A DNA stretch of 64,000 nt from Bog-756 sp963727075 (GCA_963727075.1 CAVSET010000001.1:124001-188000); one strand, 5' to 3'; counted from the stretch's first letter, positions 28,516 to 39,255 are shown. The notes: generated by a model not told the origin, from the sequence alone. A program made the numbers and translations.

Positions 28516-29381
28516 TCACCCGGTGACCACGGTGGTGGCCCGCCGGGCGGCACTGATGGCGGCCAGGACATCGCAGACCTGGCGGTGGGCGGCCACGTCG
28601 TGGACGCGCACGATCCGGCAGCCCAGCGAAACGCCCAGGGCGGCGGCGGCCAGCGACGCCTCGCGCCGGGCCCCGATCTCGAGCTCCAGCACCCGCCCGA
28701 GGAAGGTCTTGTTCGAGGCGGACAGGAGCAGCGGGTACCCGAGGGAGGCCAATCGGTCCTGGGCCCGGAGCAGGGTCAACGACTGGGCGGCCGTCTTGCC
28801 CAGATCGAGACCCGCGTCGAGCACGATTCGGTCGGGGGCGAGGCCGAGGGCTCTCGCCTGCGCCGCCCGCTCGACCAGGAACGAGCGGACCGACCCGACC
28901 ACATCGTCGTAGACGGGATCGGGGTCGGGGATCCGGGGGCCGAGCCGGATGTGGGTGGCCACCACGGTGGCCCCGGCGGCGGCGGCGGTCGGCAGGTAGT
29001 CGGTGTCGGCGAAGCCGCTGATGTCGTTGCCCATCACCGCCCCGGCCGCGTAGGCCTCCCGGGCCACGGAGGCCCGCCAGGTGTCGACGGACAACGGGAC
29101 GTCGACCCGCGAGCGCGAGGGCGCTGAGGGTCGGGGATGACCCGGTCGAGCTCCTCGGCCTCGCCCACCTCCGGACCGGGCCCGGCCTTGACCCCGCCCA
29201 CGTCGAGGAGGTCGGCGCCCTCGGCGACCAGGCTGTCGGCCCGACGAAGGAGGTCGTCGAGGGCGAACGTGGCACCGCGGTCATAGAAGGAGTCGGGTGT
29301 CCGGTTGAGGATGCCCATGACCAGGGCACGATCGGTGAGATCGAGGAAACGGTGGCCGAGCGTCAGGCCGGTGGCGGGCAC
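28516..29381 (-). CDS. folP: dihydropteroate synthase family (FolP), one frame break
   Basis: About 288 residues. The N-terminal GILNRTPDSFYDRG is the conserved pterin-site loop; LLDVGGVKAGPG, SVDTWRASVAREAYAAGA, VLDAGLDLGKTAAQS, LLLSASNKTFLG and IVRVHDVAAHRQV follow. NRTPDSFYD rather than NVTPDSFSD resembles mycobacterial FolP2, whose role in folate synthesis is doubtful, so this may not be the main DHPS. The frame breaks near 29125 between VIP and the next part; the length is 3n+2, fitting a single-base loss. It lies about 14 bp before holA. Confidence 0.85.
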
Positions 29382-29428
29382 GCCGCGACGCTAATGGGGA
29401 TCGGTGCCGGCAGTGGCCGTCGGCGCGG

Positions 29429-30150
29429 TCAGAACAGGCGGGCGGAGAGGGCCTTGCGATAGCGGGTGGTCCGCGGGTCGTCGGGCCCCAGCGTCTCCAG
29501 GAGGTCGAGGAACTCCTGCCGCGCCGACGGGTCGTCGCGGACCCGCGTCGAGCAGCCCGTCGAGGCGGGACTCCACGTCCGCTCCGCCGGCACCCTCCGG
29601 TTGGCCGGACAGACGGGCCTCGGCCTGCAGCCGCCGGACCTCCGGGGTCTCGGGGACCCGGGCGAGGAGCGACAGGGCGTCGTCGGCCTCGCCCCGGGCG
29701 ATCAACATGGAGGCCAGCGCGGTGGTGGCGCCGGCGTGGTCGGGCTGGAGCTCGAGCGCCTTTCGGAGCGGAGCCTCGGCCCCCTGGCCGAGCCCCTCCT
29801 CCACCAGCCGGTCGGCCTCCGACGCCTGGGGGACGAGCTTGCCCACGAACTCGGAGATCGCGCTCTCCGGGAGGGCGCCGATGAACGCGTCCACCACTTT
29901 GCCGTCCTTCAACGCGAACACGGCCGGAATCGACTGCACCTGAAAGCTGGACGGCGACGGCCGGGTTCTCGTCGACATTGACCTTCGCCAGGGCCACCGC
30001 CCCGTCGGTGGCGTCGACCACCCGCTCGATGATGGGGCCGAGGGTCTGGCACGGACCGCACCACGGCGCCCAGAGGTCGACCACCACCGGCACCTCGGCG
30101 GAGCGGCGGATGACTTCGGCTTCGAACGTGGCGTCGGTGACTTCGACCAT
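29429..30150 (-). CDS. thioredoxin-domain protein with TPR tail (CnoX/YbbN-like), two frame breaks
   Basis: The N-terminal thioredoxin domain has WAPWCGPCQTLGPII with an intact CxxC, then KVNVDENPAVA; after a frame change near 29955 it continues VQSIPAVFALKDGKVVDAFIGALPE. The C-terminal half is helical, with a TPR-like repeat (ALELQPDHAGATTALASML), and after a second change near 29550 ends RTTRYRKALSARLF. Members act as redox-regulated holdases for translation factors or DNA polymerase clamp-loader partners. The ATG at 30150 is preferred; one at 30162 is possible. Confidence 0.82.
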
Positions 30151-30304
30151 CCCTACGACCATACCTGGGGCTCGGCTTTCCCCAGCCGGTCCGAGGGCGG
30201 CACGGGGCCCCGTGGCGACCCGCCCGGTGGTCCATCCAGGACTCTCCGGGTGGCTCCCCAGCCTGCCCCGAGACCGGTGACCGGCGCGGGTAGCGTCGTA
30301 GGCC

Positions 30305-31367
30305 ATGGGAGCCGGGCCGCCGACCGCGGACACCGAGGTGGAGGGGATCGACCGCGAGGCGGTGACCGCCTGGATGACCTCCACCATCGCCGAGATCGAG
30401 CCGCCGCTGACCTTCGAGCTCATCGCCGGCGGACGGTCCAACCTGACCTTCCGGGTCACCGACGGGTCGGGGCGCTCGTTCGCCCTGCGGCGCCCACCGG
30501 TCAGCCACGTGCTCCCCACCGCGCACGACATGAAGCGGGAGTACACGGTGATCAGCGCGCTCGGGCCGACGGGCGTACCCGTCCCCGTACACGTTCGGGC
30601 TCTGCACCGATGAGACCGTCAACGGCGCTCCCTTCTACGTGATGTCATTCGTCGAGGGCCACATCGTCCGCACCGAGCACGCTGCCCGCCAGCTCGACGA
30701 GGCCGGACGGGCCCATGCCGGCGAGTCCCTCATCGACACCCTGGCCCAGCTCCACGCGGTGGATGTCGACGCCGTGGGCCTCGGCGACTTCGCCCGGCGC
30801 GACAGCTACATCGCCCGCCAGCTCAAGCGCTGGCACGGCCAGTTCACCCAATCGACCGTGGACGGCGAGCCCGGGCCGGCCGTCGTCGACCGCGTCCACG
30901 AGCTGCTGGCCTCGCGCATCCCCGAGCAGCAGGGGGTGGCCATCGTGCACGGCGACTACCGGCTGGACAACACCGTCCTCGACGACAAGGGCAACGTGGT
31001 CGCCATCCTGGACTGGGAGATCTGCACCCTGGGCGACCCGCTCGCCGACCTCGGCCTGCTGATGGTGTACTGGGCCGAGCCCGAGGACGGTGACCAGGCC
31101 CTCATCGGCGTGGCCCCGACCACGCTGCCCGGTTTCGCCCGCCGTTCCGATCTCCTGGCTCGCTACGCCGAGGCGTCGGGGCGGGATGTCTCCCCGGTCC
31201 CCTACTACCGGGCGTTCGGCTTCTGGAAGCTGGCTTGTATCCTCCAAGGGGTCCATGTGCGCTACGCCGGCGGGGCCGCGGCCGGTGACCGCTCCGGTGT
31301 CGACCAGTTCGCCGCCCACGTCGGGCACCTGGGTGAACGGGCATTGGCCGAAGTGGAGTCCTTGTGA
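30305..31367 (+). CDS. phosphotransferase family (APH-like, ACAD10-type), one frame break
   Basis: About 354 residues of the aminoglycoside phosphotransferase-fold family. LIAGGRSNLTFRVTD marks the nucleotide loop and FALRRPPV holds the ATP-binding basic residue. After a frame change near 30590-30615 come the Brenner motif HGDYRLDN and the metal motif LDWEICTLGDPLADLG. This subclass resembles the kinase-like domain of ACAD10/FadE36-type proteins, which act on hydroxyacyl-CoA compounds rather than antibiotics. Its stop overlaps the next start as GTGA. Confidence 0.85.
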
Positions 31368-32272
31368 ACGATCGCCATCCGTCGTCCCTCTACGAGCTCG
31401 ATCCCCGGTGGGGGGTGCCGGCCGCCATGGGCCTCGACCACCCGCTGCTGGTGGTGGCCCTCGAAGGCTGGGTCGACGCCGGCATGGGCGCCTCGGCGGC
31501 CATCGCCGAGCTCTTGACGTCGTCCCCCACCGAGCCGGTGGCCTCGTTCGACACCGAAGCCCTCATCGACCAGCGGGCCCGGCGACCGATCGCCCGGCTC
31601 GAGGACGGGGTGACCACCGAGCTCACCTGGCCGGCCATCCGGGTGGTGGCCGGCAAGGACCGGGTGGGGGCCGACATCTTGTACCTCACCGGCCCGGAGC
31701 CCGACTTCTGCTGGCCCACCTTCATCGAGGCGGTGGTCGGACTGGTCCAGGAGCTCGAGGTGCGCACGGTGATCGGGGTGGGCGCCTTCCCGGCACCCAC
31801 CCCGCACACGCGGCCGGTGCGGTTGGCCTCGACCGTGCCCCCGCAGTCGGCGGAGCTGGCCGGGCGCGTCGGCACGGTGCGGGGCACCCTCGAGGTCCCC
31901 GCCGGCGTCCAGACCGCTTTGGAGGTCTCGCTCGGGAACGCGGGGGTGCCGGTCATCGGCCTCTGGGCGCGTGTCCCCCACTACGTATCGGCCATGCCCT
32001 ACCCCGAGGCCAGCGCGGCGCTCATCGAAGGGCTCTGTGCCGTCTCGGGCGCGGTCCTCGACTCGTCCTCGCTCCGCGGTGCCGGCGAAGCGTCGCGGCG
32101 CCAGGTCGACGAGCTCATCGCGGCCAACCCCGAGCACCTCGAGATGGTGCACCGGCTGGAGGTGGCGCTCGACTCGCAGGAGTCGACGGTGCTGGGACTC
32201 GACGACAACGTGCCGAGCGGCGACGAGATCGCCGCCGAGCTCGAGCAGTTCCTCAGGGGCGAGGGACGCTGA
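31364..32272 (+). CDS. PAC2 family protein
   Basis: 302 residues matching the actinobacterial PAC2 (proteasome assembly chaperone-like) family: LVVALEGWVDAGMGASAAIAEL, FDTEALIDQRARRP, YLTGPEPDFCWPTF, GVGAFPAPTPHTRPVRLASTV, VPHYVSAMPYPEAS. The bacterial function is not established, although the family is common in proteasome-bearing actinobacteria. The GTG at 31364 overlaps the upstream stop, so it is translationally coupled to the phosphotransferase. Confidence 0.9.
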   Translation: MNDRHPSSLYELDPRWGVPAAMGLDHPLLVVALEGWVDAGMGASAAIAELLTSSPTEPVASFDTEALIDQRARRPIARLEDGVTTELTWPAIRVVAGKDRVGADILYLTGPEPDFCWPTFIEAVVGLVQELEVRTVIGVGAFPAPTPHTRPVRLASTVPPQSAELAGRVGTVRGTLEVPAGVQTALEVSLGNAGVPVIGLWARVPHYVSAMPYPEASAALIEGLCAVSGAVLDSSSLRGAGEASRRQVDELIAANPEHLEMVHRLEVALDSQESTVLGLDDNVPSGDEIAAELEQFLRGEGR

Positions 32273-32672
32273 GCCGTTGCGCCGGCACCGCCGCCGGCGC
32301 CAGGCCCGAGTGGTGGTTCCGGACCACGTGGTTGGCAAAGATGGTGAGGACCACCAACGAGGCGGCCACCACGACGACCACGATCACCAGGAGCAACCAC
32401 CGGCTCGGCCGCGACCGTCCGATGCCGCCCGGTGCGCCGGCGAACCGGGCACGGGAGCCACGGGGACCCGTCCCGGCGGCGACCGCCGGCCCCGCCGTGA
32501 AGACGGGGAGCTCGGTCACGATCCGGTTCATCTGCTCGATCGTGGAGGCGGAGGCCAGGTCTCGGAGCCGGACCTCGTAGTCGTAGGCGTCGAGCAGCCC
32601 GCGTTCGGCAGCTCGGTCGAGCAGCTGCCCGTACCGTTGGCGGTCCTCATCGGTCACGGCCGGGGGCGACAT
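32253..32672 (-). CDS. DUF1707-like membrane protein
   Basis: 139 residues. The N-terminal 55 residues (DRQRYGQLLDRAAERGLLDAYDYEVRLRDLASASTIEQMNRIV) follow the DUF1707/SHOCT-like pattern of regulatory membrane proteins. A basic segment precedes one strong transmembrane helix (WLLLVIVVVVVAASLVVLTIF), with a short outer tail. The ATG at 32672 is chosen; an upstream GTG is possible. The 3' end overlaps the convergent PAC2 gene by 20 bp. Confidence 0.7.
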   Translation of the reverse strand: MSPPAVTDEDRQRYGQLLDRAAERGLLDAYDYEVRLRDLASASTIEQMNRIVTELPVFTAGPAVAAGTGPRGSRARFAGAPGGIGRSRPSRWLLLVIVVVVVAASLVVLTIFANHVVRNHHSGLAPAAVPAQRLSVPRP

Positions 32673-32794
32673 GCCGGGAGGACCACCGCTCGAAGCTTCG
32701 CCGTCGCCGCTCACCGTCGAATTCTGGTGGGCGGGGCGGCGCGGCGCAACGACCCGGGCCGGACCGGCCGTGGTGAGCCGAGCTACCGTGACAC

Positions 32795-33842
32795 ATGGAC
32801 GTAGACGGAGGTATCGGGTTCGATCCGAGCAGCGTCGTGGAGACGGCCCAACTGGCCGAGCGGGTGGGCTACGACGGGATCTGGTCGGCCGAGACTTCCC
32901 ACGACCCCTTCCTCCCGTTGGCGCTGGCCGCCGAGGAGCACCGAGCGGATCAAGCTGGGCACCGGGATCGCCGTGGCCTTCGCCCGAAACCCGATGACCC
33001 TGGCCACGGTGGCCAACGACCTCCAGACGCTGTCGGAGGGGCGCTTCATGCTCGGCCTCGGGTCCCAGATCAAACCCCACATCGAGAAGCGGTTCTCCAT
33101 GCCCTGGTCGCATCCGGCGGCCCGCATGCGGGAGCTCGTCCTGGCCATCCGGGCCATATGGACCAGTTGGGCCGAGGGGACCCGCCTGGCCTTCCGCGGC
33201 GACTTCTATCGACACACCCTGATGACGCCGATGTTCGACCCGGGGCCCAATCCCTTCGGCAACCCCCGGATCTTCCTCGCCGCGGTGGGCCAGCGGATGG
33301 CCGAAGTGGCCGGCGAGGTGGCCGACGGCCTGCTGGCCCACGGGTTCACCACCGAGCGCTACCTCCGCCAGGTGACCGTCCCCGCCCTCGAACGAGGACT
33401 GGCCGCCAGCGGCCGCAGCCGGGATGACGTCCAGATCTCCTACCCGGGGATGGTGGTCACCGGGGCCGACGACGCCGGAGTGGAGAAGGCCACCAGGGCG
33501 GTCAAGACCCAGCTGGCCTTCTACGGGTCGACGCCGGCCTACCGCCCGGTGCTGGAGCTCCACGGCTGGGGCGACCTGCAGGCCGAGCTCAACACCCTGT
33601 CCAAGCGCGGCGCCTGGGAGGAGATGGCCGGGCTGATCGACGACGAGATGCTCAACACCTTCGCGGTGGTCGGCGACCTGGACGACATCGCCGGTATGGT
33701 TCTCGACCGGTTCGGCGGTGTCGTCGACCGCTTCAATTTCTATGCGCCCTACGCCATGGAGCCCGAGCGGTGGGCCGAGGTGCTGGCCGGCTTCAAGCAG
33801 GCGGCCGGATCGACGGACCGCCGGGTCAGCGCACCAGATTGA
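32795..33842 (+). CDS. LLM class F420-dependent oxidoreductase (TIGR03617-like), one frame break
   Basis: About 349 residues. VDGGIGFDPSSVVETAQLAERVGYDGIWSAETSHDPFLPLALAAEE opens the barrel; after a frame step near 32940 the sequence continues LGTGIAVAFARNPMTLATVANDLQTLSEGRFMLGLGSQIKPHIEKRF. LHGWGDLQAELNTLSKRG and FNFYAPYAM lie near the end. It matches a mycobacterial-type F420-dependent subfamily. Length 3n+1 fits one inserted base. It ends within 17 bp of overlap with the convergent leuS. Confidence 0.87.
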
Positions 33843-36324
33843 CCAACTTCGGGGGGCGCACGATGACCCGGCTGGGTGGGCCACCGCCCAGGGCGTCGGC
33901 GGCCGGGGCCGAGTCGAGGGCCAGCCGCTCAGCCTCCTCGGCGGAGATGCCCGGTGGCACGTCGATCCGGTCCCTCACCTTGCCGTCCACCTGGATGATC
34001 ATGGTCACGGTCTCCTCGGCGGCCAGTTCCGGGTCGGCCACCGGCCAGGGCTGGACGTGCACGTGGCTGCCGTGGCGGTGCTCCCAGGCCTCGGCGGCGA
34101 TGTGCGGGGTCATGGGGGCGAGGACGAGCAGCAGGGTGTCGACGGCCTCGTCCACCACCTCGGCCTGCCCGCCCTCCCTCACGTAGGGGACGAGCGCATT
34201 GACGAACTCCATGCACGCGGCGACGGCGGTGTTGTACGACCAGCGCTCGAAGTCGCGGTCGACCCGCTCGATCAGCCGGTGGGTGGCCCGGCGCGCCTCC
34301 AGGTCCCGGGGGCCGGCCGGTGCGGTGTTGGTGGCGGGTGGGGTGTCCTCGGGCGGGACGGCCAGGCGCCAGACGCGGTCGAGGAAGCGCGCGCAGCCGT
34401 CGATCACGCTATCGGTCTGATCGGTCCAGTCCACGTCGTCGGTCGGCGGCCCGACAAAGAGATGGAAGAGGCGCAAGGCGTCGGCACCGACGGTGGTCAG
34501 GTACGTGGACGGCGCCACCAGGTTGCCCCTGGACTTGGACATCTTGGTCCCGTCCATGCGGATCATGCCCTGGGCGTAATAGTGGGCGAAGGGCTCCCGC
34601 AGGCCGGCCGGAGCCATACCCACGTCGGCCAGGGCCTTGGTGAAGAAGCGGGCATAGAGCAGGTGGAGGATGGCGTGCTCGATCCCCCCGATGTACTGGT
34701 CGACCGGCATCCAGTGCCGGGCCGTCTCCGGGTCGAAGGGGACGCCGACGGACCACGGGTCGGTGAACCGGAGGAAGTACCAGGACGAGTCGACGAAGGT
34801 GTCCATGGTGTCGGTCTCACGGGTGGCCGGGCCACCGCAGACCGGGCACTTGGTGTTGAGGAACCCGGCGTGGGTGGCCAGAGGCGACTCGCCGGTCGGC
34901 CGGAACTCCACGTCGTCGGGGGCGAGGACCGGAAGCTGCTCGATCGGCACCGGGACCACCCCGTGATCGGGACAGTAGACGACCGGTATCGGGCACCCCC
35001 AGAACCGCTGGCGCGACACCAGCCAGTCGCGGAGTCGGTAGTTGACCATACGAGTGCCCTTGTCCTCCGCCTCGAGCCACTCGATCGCCTGGGCCTTGGC
35101 CGCGGGGATGTCCAGCCCGTCGAGCCAGCCGCTGTTGATCTTCTCGCCGGAGCCGGTGTAGGCGCCGCCGGGCCCACCCTCGTCGTCCCACCCGTCGGGT
35201 GGGCGGACGGTCCTCACGATGGGCAGGCCGTAGGCCTGGGCGAAGTCCCAGTCCCTGGCGTCCTCGGCGGGTACCGCCATGATGGCCCCCGTGCCATAGC
35301 CCATGAGGACGTAGTCGGCCACATAGACCGGAACGGGCGTGCCGGTGAACGGATTGATGACCGACGAGCCGGTGAAGGCGCCTCGCTTGGCCAGGCTGGC
35401 CGGCCCGGATTCGGACATGCGTTCGACATCGGTGCTGGCCGCGGCCCTGGCAAGTAGGTCCTCGACCTCGGCGCGGTGATCGGGCGTCGTGAGCTCGTCG
35501 ACCATGGGGTGCTCGGGGGCGAGCACGGCATAGGTCATGCCGAAGGAGGTGTCCGGGCGGGTGGTGAACACCCGCAGGGCCAGGGCGGGCCGCCCGTCGC
35601 TCCCGTCCCGACCCTCGACCGGGAGGTCGAACTCGGCACCCTCCGAGCGTCCGATCCAGTTGCGTTGCATGGTCTTGACCCGCTCCGGCCAGTCGAGCGC
35701 ATCCAGGTCGGCGAGCAGCTCGTCGGCATAGTCGGTGATGCGGAAGAACCACTGCTCGAGGTCGCGCTTCTCGACCACGTCCCCCGAGCGCTCACAGGTC
35801 CCGTCCGCCAGCACCTGCTCGTTGGCCAGCACGGTCTGACAGCCGGGGCACCAGTTGACGGGGGCTTTGGCCCGGTAGGCCAGCCCGGCGGAGAGAAATG
35901 CCTCGAAGATGACCTGGTTCCACTTGATGTACTCGGGATCGTGGCTGCGGATCTCCCGGCGCCAGTCGTAGACGGCCCCGAGGGAGGTGATCGACTCCTT
36001 CAGCTCGGCGATGCGGGCTTCGGTGAACACCCGGGGGTGGGTGCCCGTCTTGATGGCGGCATTTTCGGCGGGCAGGCCGAACGAGTCGAAGCCGAAGGGA
36101 GAGAGCACGGCGAAGCCCAGCATGGAGCGGTGCCTGACCAACAAGTCGCCGAAGGTGTAGTTGCGGACGTGTCCCATGTGGGCCGGTCCCGAGGGGTAGG
36201 GGTACATGCTGAGCACGTACCAGGGCGGCCGGGGATCGGACGCATCGACCTCATAGGAGCCCTCGTCAGCCCAGCGCTGCTGCCATTTCCTCTCCACCTC
36301 GAGGACGTCGTAGGCCCGGGCCAT
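33826..36324 (-). CDS. leuS: leucyl-tRNA synthetase
   Basis: 832 residues and uninterrupted. Class I HIGH motif as PAHMGH in PYPSGPAHMGHVRNYT, CP1 editing domain with FTTRPDTSFGMTY, and KMSKS in DGTKMSKSRGN near 34530-34555. A zinc-like CPGCQTV segment is present, and the C-terminal anticodon-binding and PPG...PSRVIVRPPKLVNLV ends are complete. It charges tRNA-Leu and edits norvaline or isoleucine. The ATG at 36324 gives MARAYDVLEVERKWQ; the frame stays open far upstream but without homology. Confidence 0.96.
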   Translation of the reverse strand: MARAYDVLEVERKWQQRWADEGSYEVDASDPRPPWYVLSMYPYPSGPAHMGHVRNYTFGDLLVRHRSMLGFAVLSPFGFDSFGLPAENAAIKTGTHPRVFTEARIAELKESITSLGAVYDWRREIRSHDPEYIKWNQVIFEAFLSAGLAYRAKAPVNWCPGCQTVLANEQVLADGTCERSGDVVEKRDLEQWFFRITDYADELLADLDALDWPERVKTMQRNWIGRSEGAEFDLPVEGRDGSDGRPALALRVFTTRPDTSFGMTYAVLAPEHPMVDELTTPDHRAEVEDLLARAAASTDVERMSESGPASLAKRGAFTGSSVINPFTGTPVPVYVADYVLMGYGTGAIMAVPAEDARDWDFAQAYGLPIVRTVRPPDGWDDEGGPGGAYTGSGEKINSGWLDGLDIPAAKAQAIEWLEAEDKGTRMVNYRLRDWLVSRQRFWGCPIPVVYCPDHGVVPVPIEQLPVLAPDDVEFRPTGESPLATHAGFLNTKCPVCGGPATRETDTMDTFVDSSWYFLRFTDPWSVGVPFDPETARHWMPVDQYIGGIEHAILHLLYARFFTKALADVGMAPAGLREPFAHYYAQGMIRMDGTKMSKSRGNLVAPSTYLTTVGADALRLFHLFVGPPTDDVDWTDQTDSVIDGCARFLDRVWRLAVPPEDTPPATNTAPAGPRDLEARRATHRLIERVDRDFERWSYNTAVAACMEFVNALVPYVREGGQAEVVDEAVDTLLLVLAPMTPHIAAEAWEHRHGSHVHVQPWPVADPELAAEETVTMIIQVDGKVRDRIDVPPGISAEEAERLALDSAPAADALGGGPPSRVIVRPPKLVNLVR

Positions 36325-36726
36325 GGCCCATGATGGTACCGGGCACAAGGTGTGCGTCCCTTCTCGTCCACGTTCGAGGCTCAGATGCCCGGCTCGAGCG
36401 GACCAGGCGCGTCGTCTCCACCCGATCCTCAACCTCTGTGGTGCTAGACCCGAGGCGTGGGCACTCACCCCGAACACGAGGACGGCGCCACCATTGGTTC
36501 CCTGTGAGGTGTAACTACCAGGGCGGACATGATGCCCTCGGTAGCCACGGGAAACACCTCCGAATCGCCGGCGGAAGGATCGGCTAGGCGAGTTCCACCT
36601 CACCAACAGCATGTGCATCTGGATCGTAGGGCTCCACAGGCCGGTCTTACCGTTGAGGTTGCTCTGCTGCCTGGCTCTAGGGGTCACCCTTTGGGGGTCG
36701 ACGACCGGAGATGCGGTCGGACGAAC
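36325..36726. other. no recognisable gene
   Basis: About 400 bp between leuS and a glyoxalase fragment. Open frames exist on both strands but show no family resemblance or ribosome-binding site. The leuS promoter should lie at its left end. Sequence of the accessory type begins here. Confidence 0.5.
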
Positions 36727-37059
36727 CTACTCGTCGCTGTGGCTCACCATGTTGATCACATTGCCATCGGGGGCACGGACGAAGAACCTCCGCACACCCC
36801 ACGCCTCTTCCGTGAGTGGGTGAACGATCTCGAACCCACGCCGCTTTGCCTCCTCATACGCCTCCTCAACGCCGGAGCCAACATGAACTGAGATGACCGA
36901 ATCAAGAGGCGCTATGGCGTCGCGGGTGACAAGCTGGACATGGACTTCGCCGCCCGGTGATTGGTAGTGCGCGACCCACCCGAGGTTGAATCCTTCGACA
37001 CTCAACCCGAGACAGTCAGTGCGGGCCGCTGCGATGTCAGCGACTGGAGATTCGAATGC
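36727..37059 (-). pseudogene. VOC family (glyoxalase-like) gene, N-terminus degraded
   Basis: Residues FNLGWVAHYQSPGGEVHVQLVTRD, VISVHVGSGVEEAYEEAKRRGFEIV and FFVRAPDGNVINMVSHSD match the C-terminal two thirds of a VOC domain. Upstream the frame is open to 37059 and reads SPVADIAAARTDCLGLSVEG, the family N-terminus with two residues lost and no start codon before a stop at 37060-37062. It is either a damaged gene or one starting from the TTG at 37005. Confidence 0.6.
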
Positions 37060-37215
37060 CTACTGGCCTCCATCGCTACAAATCAGATCGGATGTGGAGG
37101 GCGCAAGCTCAGATCCTCAGCGACTCGCCCTATGACGTCTTATTCCGATGATGATTGACCCGATCGAGGGGGAACGTGCCTTGGGGTGGCAACTAGGATC
37201 AGCCGAATTGCAATG

Positions 37216-37247
37216 CAGGAGGACGGGACCGAAGCCCCGCCCTCCTG
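37216..37247 (-). terminator. hairpin after the secreted-protein gene
   Basis: Arms CAGGAGG-A-CGGG and CCCG-C-CCTCCTG (one mismatch) enclose an 8-nt loop, 25 bp past the stop of the leftward gene at 37272. Confidence 0.65.
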
Positions 37248-37271
37248 GTACTCCTGATGCTCGTGGTGCGG

Positions 37272-38055
37272 TCAGCGACTGATGGCCAGCGTGGAACCGG
37301 CGATGATCGCAATCTTCTTCAGACCCTTGGGGGCCTTGAGGGTGGCCGTCTCGGGGTGCTTGGTGTTGGCGGGCTTGATCTTGATCGACGCCTCACACTG
37401 CGGGAAGGCGGGGACGGGATTGGTCGAGGTCGCCGGTGCCTGGGTAATAGCACCGACCGTCGTCGAGTCCGGAACACCGTTCGTTGTGGCTGTCCCTCCG
37501 GCAAACGAGCCGGAGATAGTGCCTCCTGAAATCGAGAACGACACCGGTGGGATCACCTGGTCGGTGATGATCGTCGGTGTCACCTTGCCGCCGGTCGCAA
37601 TGCAACTAATGCTGGTGTTGTACTCTGCGGTGCTCGGTGGGATCCCGGTCAGCAACGAGGTGCAAGTGGCCGGGGTGGCTGAGCCGAGATGGGCAGGATC
37701 GTTGGCCACGGAGAACTTGATGCCCGTGACCGGCAGCGTGTTCACACCGTCGGTGACGCTCCCCGTGCAGGTGCCGAGCCCTTGACCGAGATGATGACCG
37801 GTCCGTTCGCGGCGAAGGTCTATCGACGATGGCTTTCACTCCTGCGTCCGGGTCGGTGGCGTGTTGGCTCTTTATCCAGTTGTCCTTGAGGCTGGGGGTC
37901 ACTTTGACCTTGGCGGTGATATTGCAACTGACGTTGCTGCCCGGTCCTGCGGTGACTGTGGGCTTTGCTGCACCCGACACCCCACCCGTCGCTGCGACGA
38001 ATCCTCCTGTGGCCACGGCCAATCCGGCCACTACAACCGCCATCTTCCTAAACAT
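37272..38055 (-). CDS. secreted Ig-like/unknown protein, one frame break
   Basis: An AGGAGG ribosome-binding site precedes the ATG at 38055. The N-terminus is a Sec signal peptide (FRKMAVVVAGLAVATGGFVAATGGVSG). The mature protein is Ser/Thr/Val-rich with scattered cysteines (NVSCNITAKVKVTP, ATCTSLLTG, SISCIATGGKVTPTI) and a C-terminal IKPANTKHPETATLKAPKGLKKI, suggesting a beta-sandwich surface protein. No family was recognised. The frame breaks near 37790; the length is 3n+1. Confidence 0.65.
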
Positions 38056-38352
38056 GACGTAGTCCTCCTGTCGTTGTCGCCCACCGGCGATAGGCGACGG
38101 CCCACTAGGTCGCCGTCGATGACAGAATGAACATTTGGTCAAGTCAGGTCTGACTGGATCCCAACGCAGGCCGAGTCCCGATTCGGGTGCGAGTCAAGGG
38201 AAGGCCAGTGACCTAACAGTTCCCTAACAGAGACCAAGGGGCGGATGAGTTGTTCGGCGTCAGGTGGACGACATAGCTAGGTGCCGCCCATACCAGCCGG
38301 TTGCAATCTTCGATCTCACATGCATCGCGATGGCTCATGACCCAGGCCCCGC

Positions 38353-38541
38353 TCAGCCTGGTGAAGGGACGATCCTGGCGTCCGGGCCGGGGAAGAACTC
38401 GCTTTCGTGGCCGTCATCCCACTGCACTCGGTAGTGCTCTCCGGCAGGCCCTCCCATCACCTCCAGGATCTGGCCACTTCGCCTAGCGGAGTCGACCTTG
38501 ACGGACTCGATGACGATCCGATCTCCCGTGTTTGCGTGCAT
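38353..38541 (-). CDS. DUF1918 family small protein
   Basis: 62 residues matching DUF1918: MHANTGDRIVIESVKVDSARRSGQILEVMGGPAGEHYRVQWDDGHESEFFPGPDA. It is a small SH3-like beta-barrel common in actinobacteria, of unknown role. A strong GGGAGG site lies upstream of the ATG at 38541. Confidence 0.88.
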   Translation of the reverse strand: MHANTGDRIVIESVKVDSARRSGQILEVMGGPAGEHYRVQWDDGHESEFFPGPDARIVPSPG

Positions 38542-39255
38542 AACGCTCCACCTCCCTGATCTCGCCCTGTCCCGCCCCTCCGACCTTGTCGCTGCTCCGG
38601 ACGGCCTCTGCCGATATGAGGAATCCTGCAACTGTCACCGCACACCAACCATGGATCGAGAGTACGCCGAGACCTCGTGTGTCAATAGGGTCAAAGGGCA
38701 TCAATGCCGGAAGGGACCTGGACCGTCGATTCTCCAAGGCCGAGGGTCCCAGGAACGCCCTACTTGACCGTCTTCCCTGCGTGCCGGTCAGGGGCCGGCT
38801 CCCAGTGAGGAGAACGTGACGAAATCCTCTACTCGCACCGTGTCCGAGCAAACAGGATGGCGCTGACTGCTGTAACAAGCTCCACCCCTCTGGTGGATAG
38901 GTCAGGTTCCCTGGCCGAGATGTTGTGCTTTGCCATCAGTGGGGGACGGACGGGTCGGGCCATGGCTGATGGGCAGAGGGCCAGGTTCCATAAGCAACCA
39001 GGACCTTTACCTCTAGTCTCTGGTACCTTACCTAGTCTCTGGTACCTCTAGTCTCTGGGCCAGGGCGACCTTAGATTCGGTAGTGCGGTCCCAGCGTGGC
39101 GGCGCTGGGTTCGTTCAAAGCTGCAGTCTGCAGCGTCCCTGGTCTGCCGCTGGTACGGTTGGATCAAGCGCAGATCGGCACAGCGTCTCCCAGCGGAGTC
39201 AGCACCGTTGCCAGCCACTTTGTCGACCAGCACTCGCAGAGCGAGGAGCAGGTCA
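38542..39255. other. no recognisable gene; short repeat cluster near 39013-39058
   Basis: About 710 bp with only unconvincing open frames. The string CTAGTCTCTGG occurs three times (39013-39023, 39032-39042, 39048-39058), separated by short GTACC-containing spacers. The region just before 39256 must hold the promoter of the next gene. Confidence 0.55.

Noticed and set aside
39013..39058. Three copies of CTAGTCTCTGG as a CRISPR-like array
   Set aside because: Repeats are only 11 bp with 5-8 bp spacers; there are no cas genes. No CRISPR array was seen anywhere in the window.
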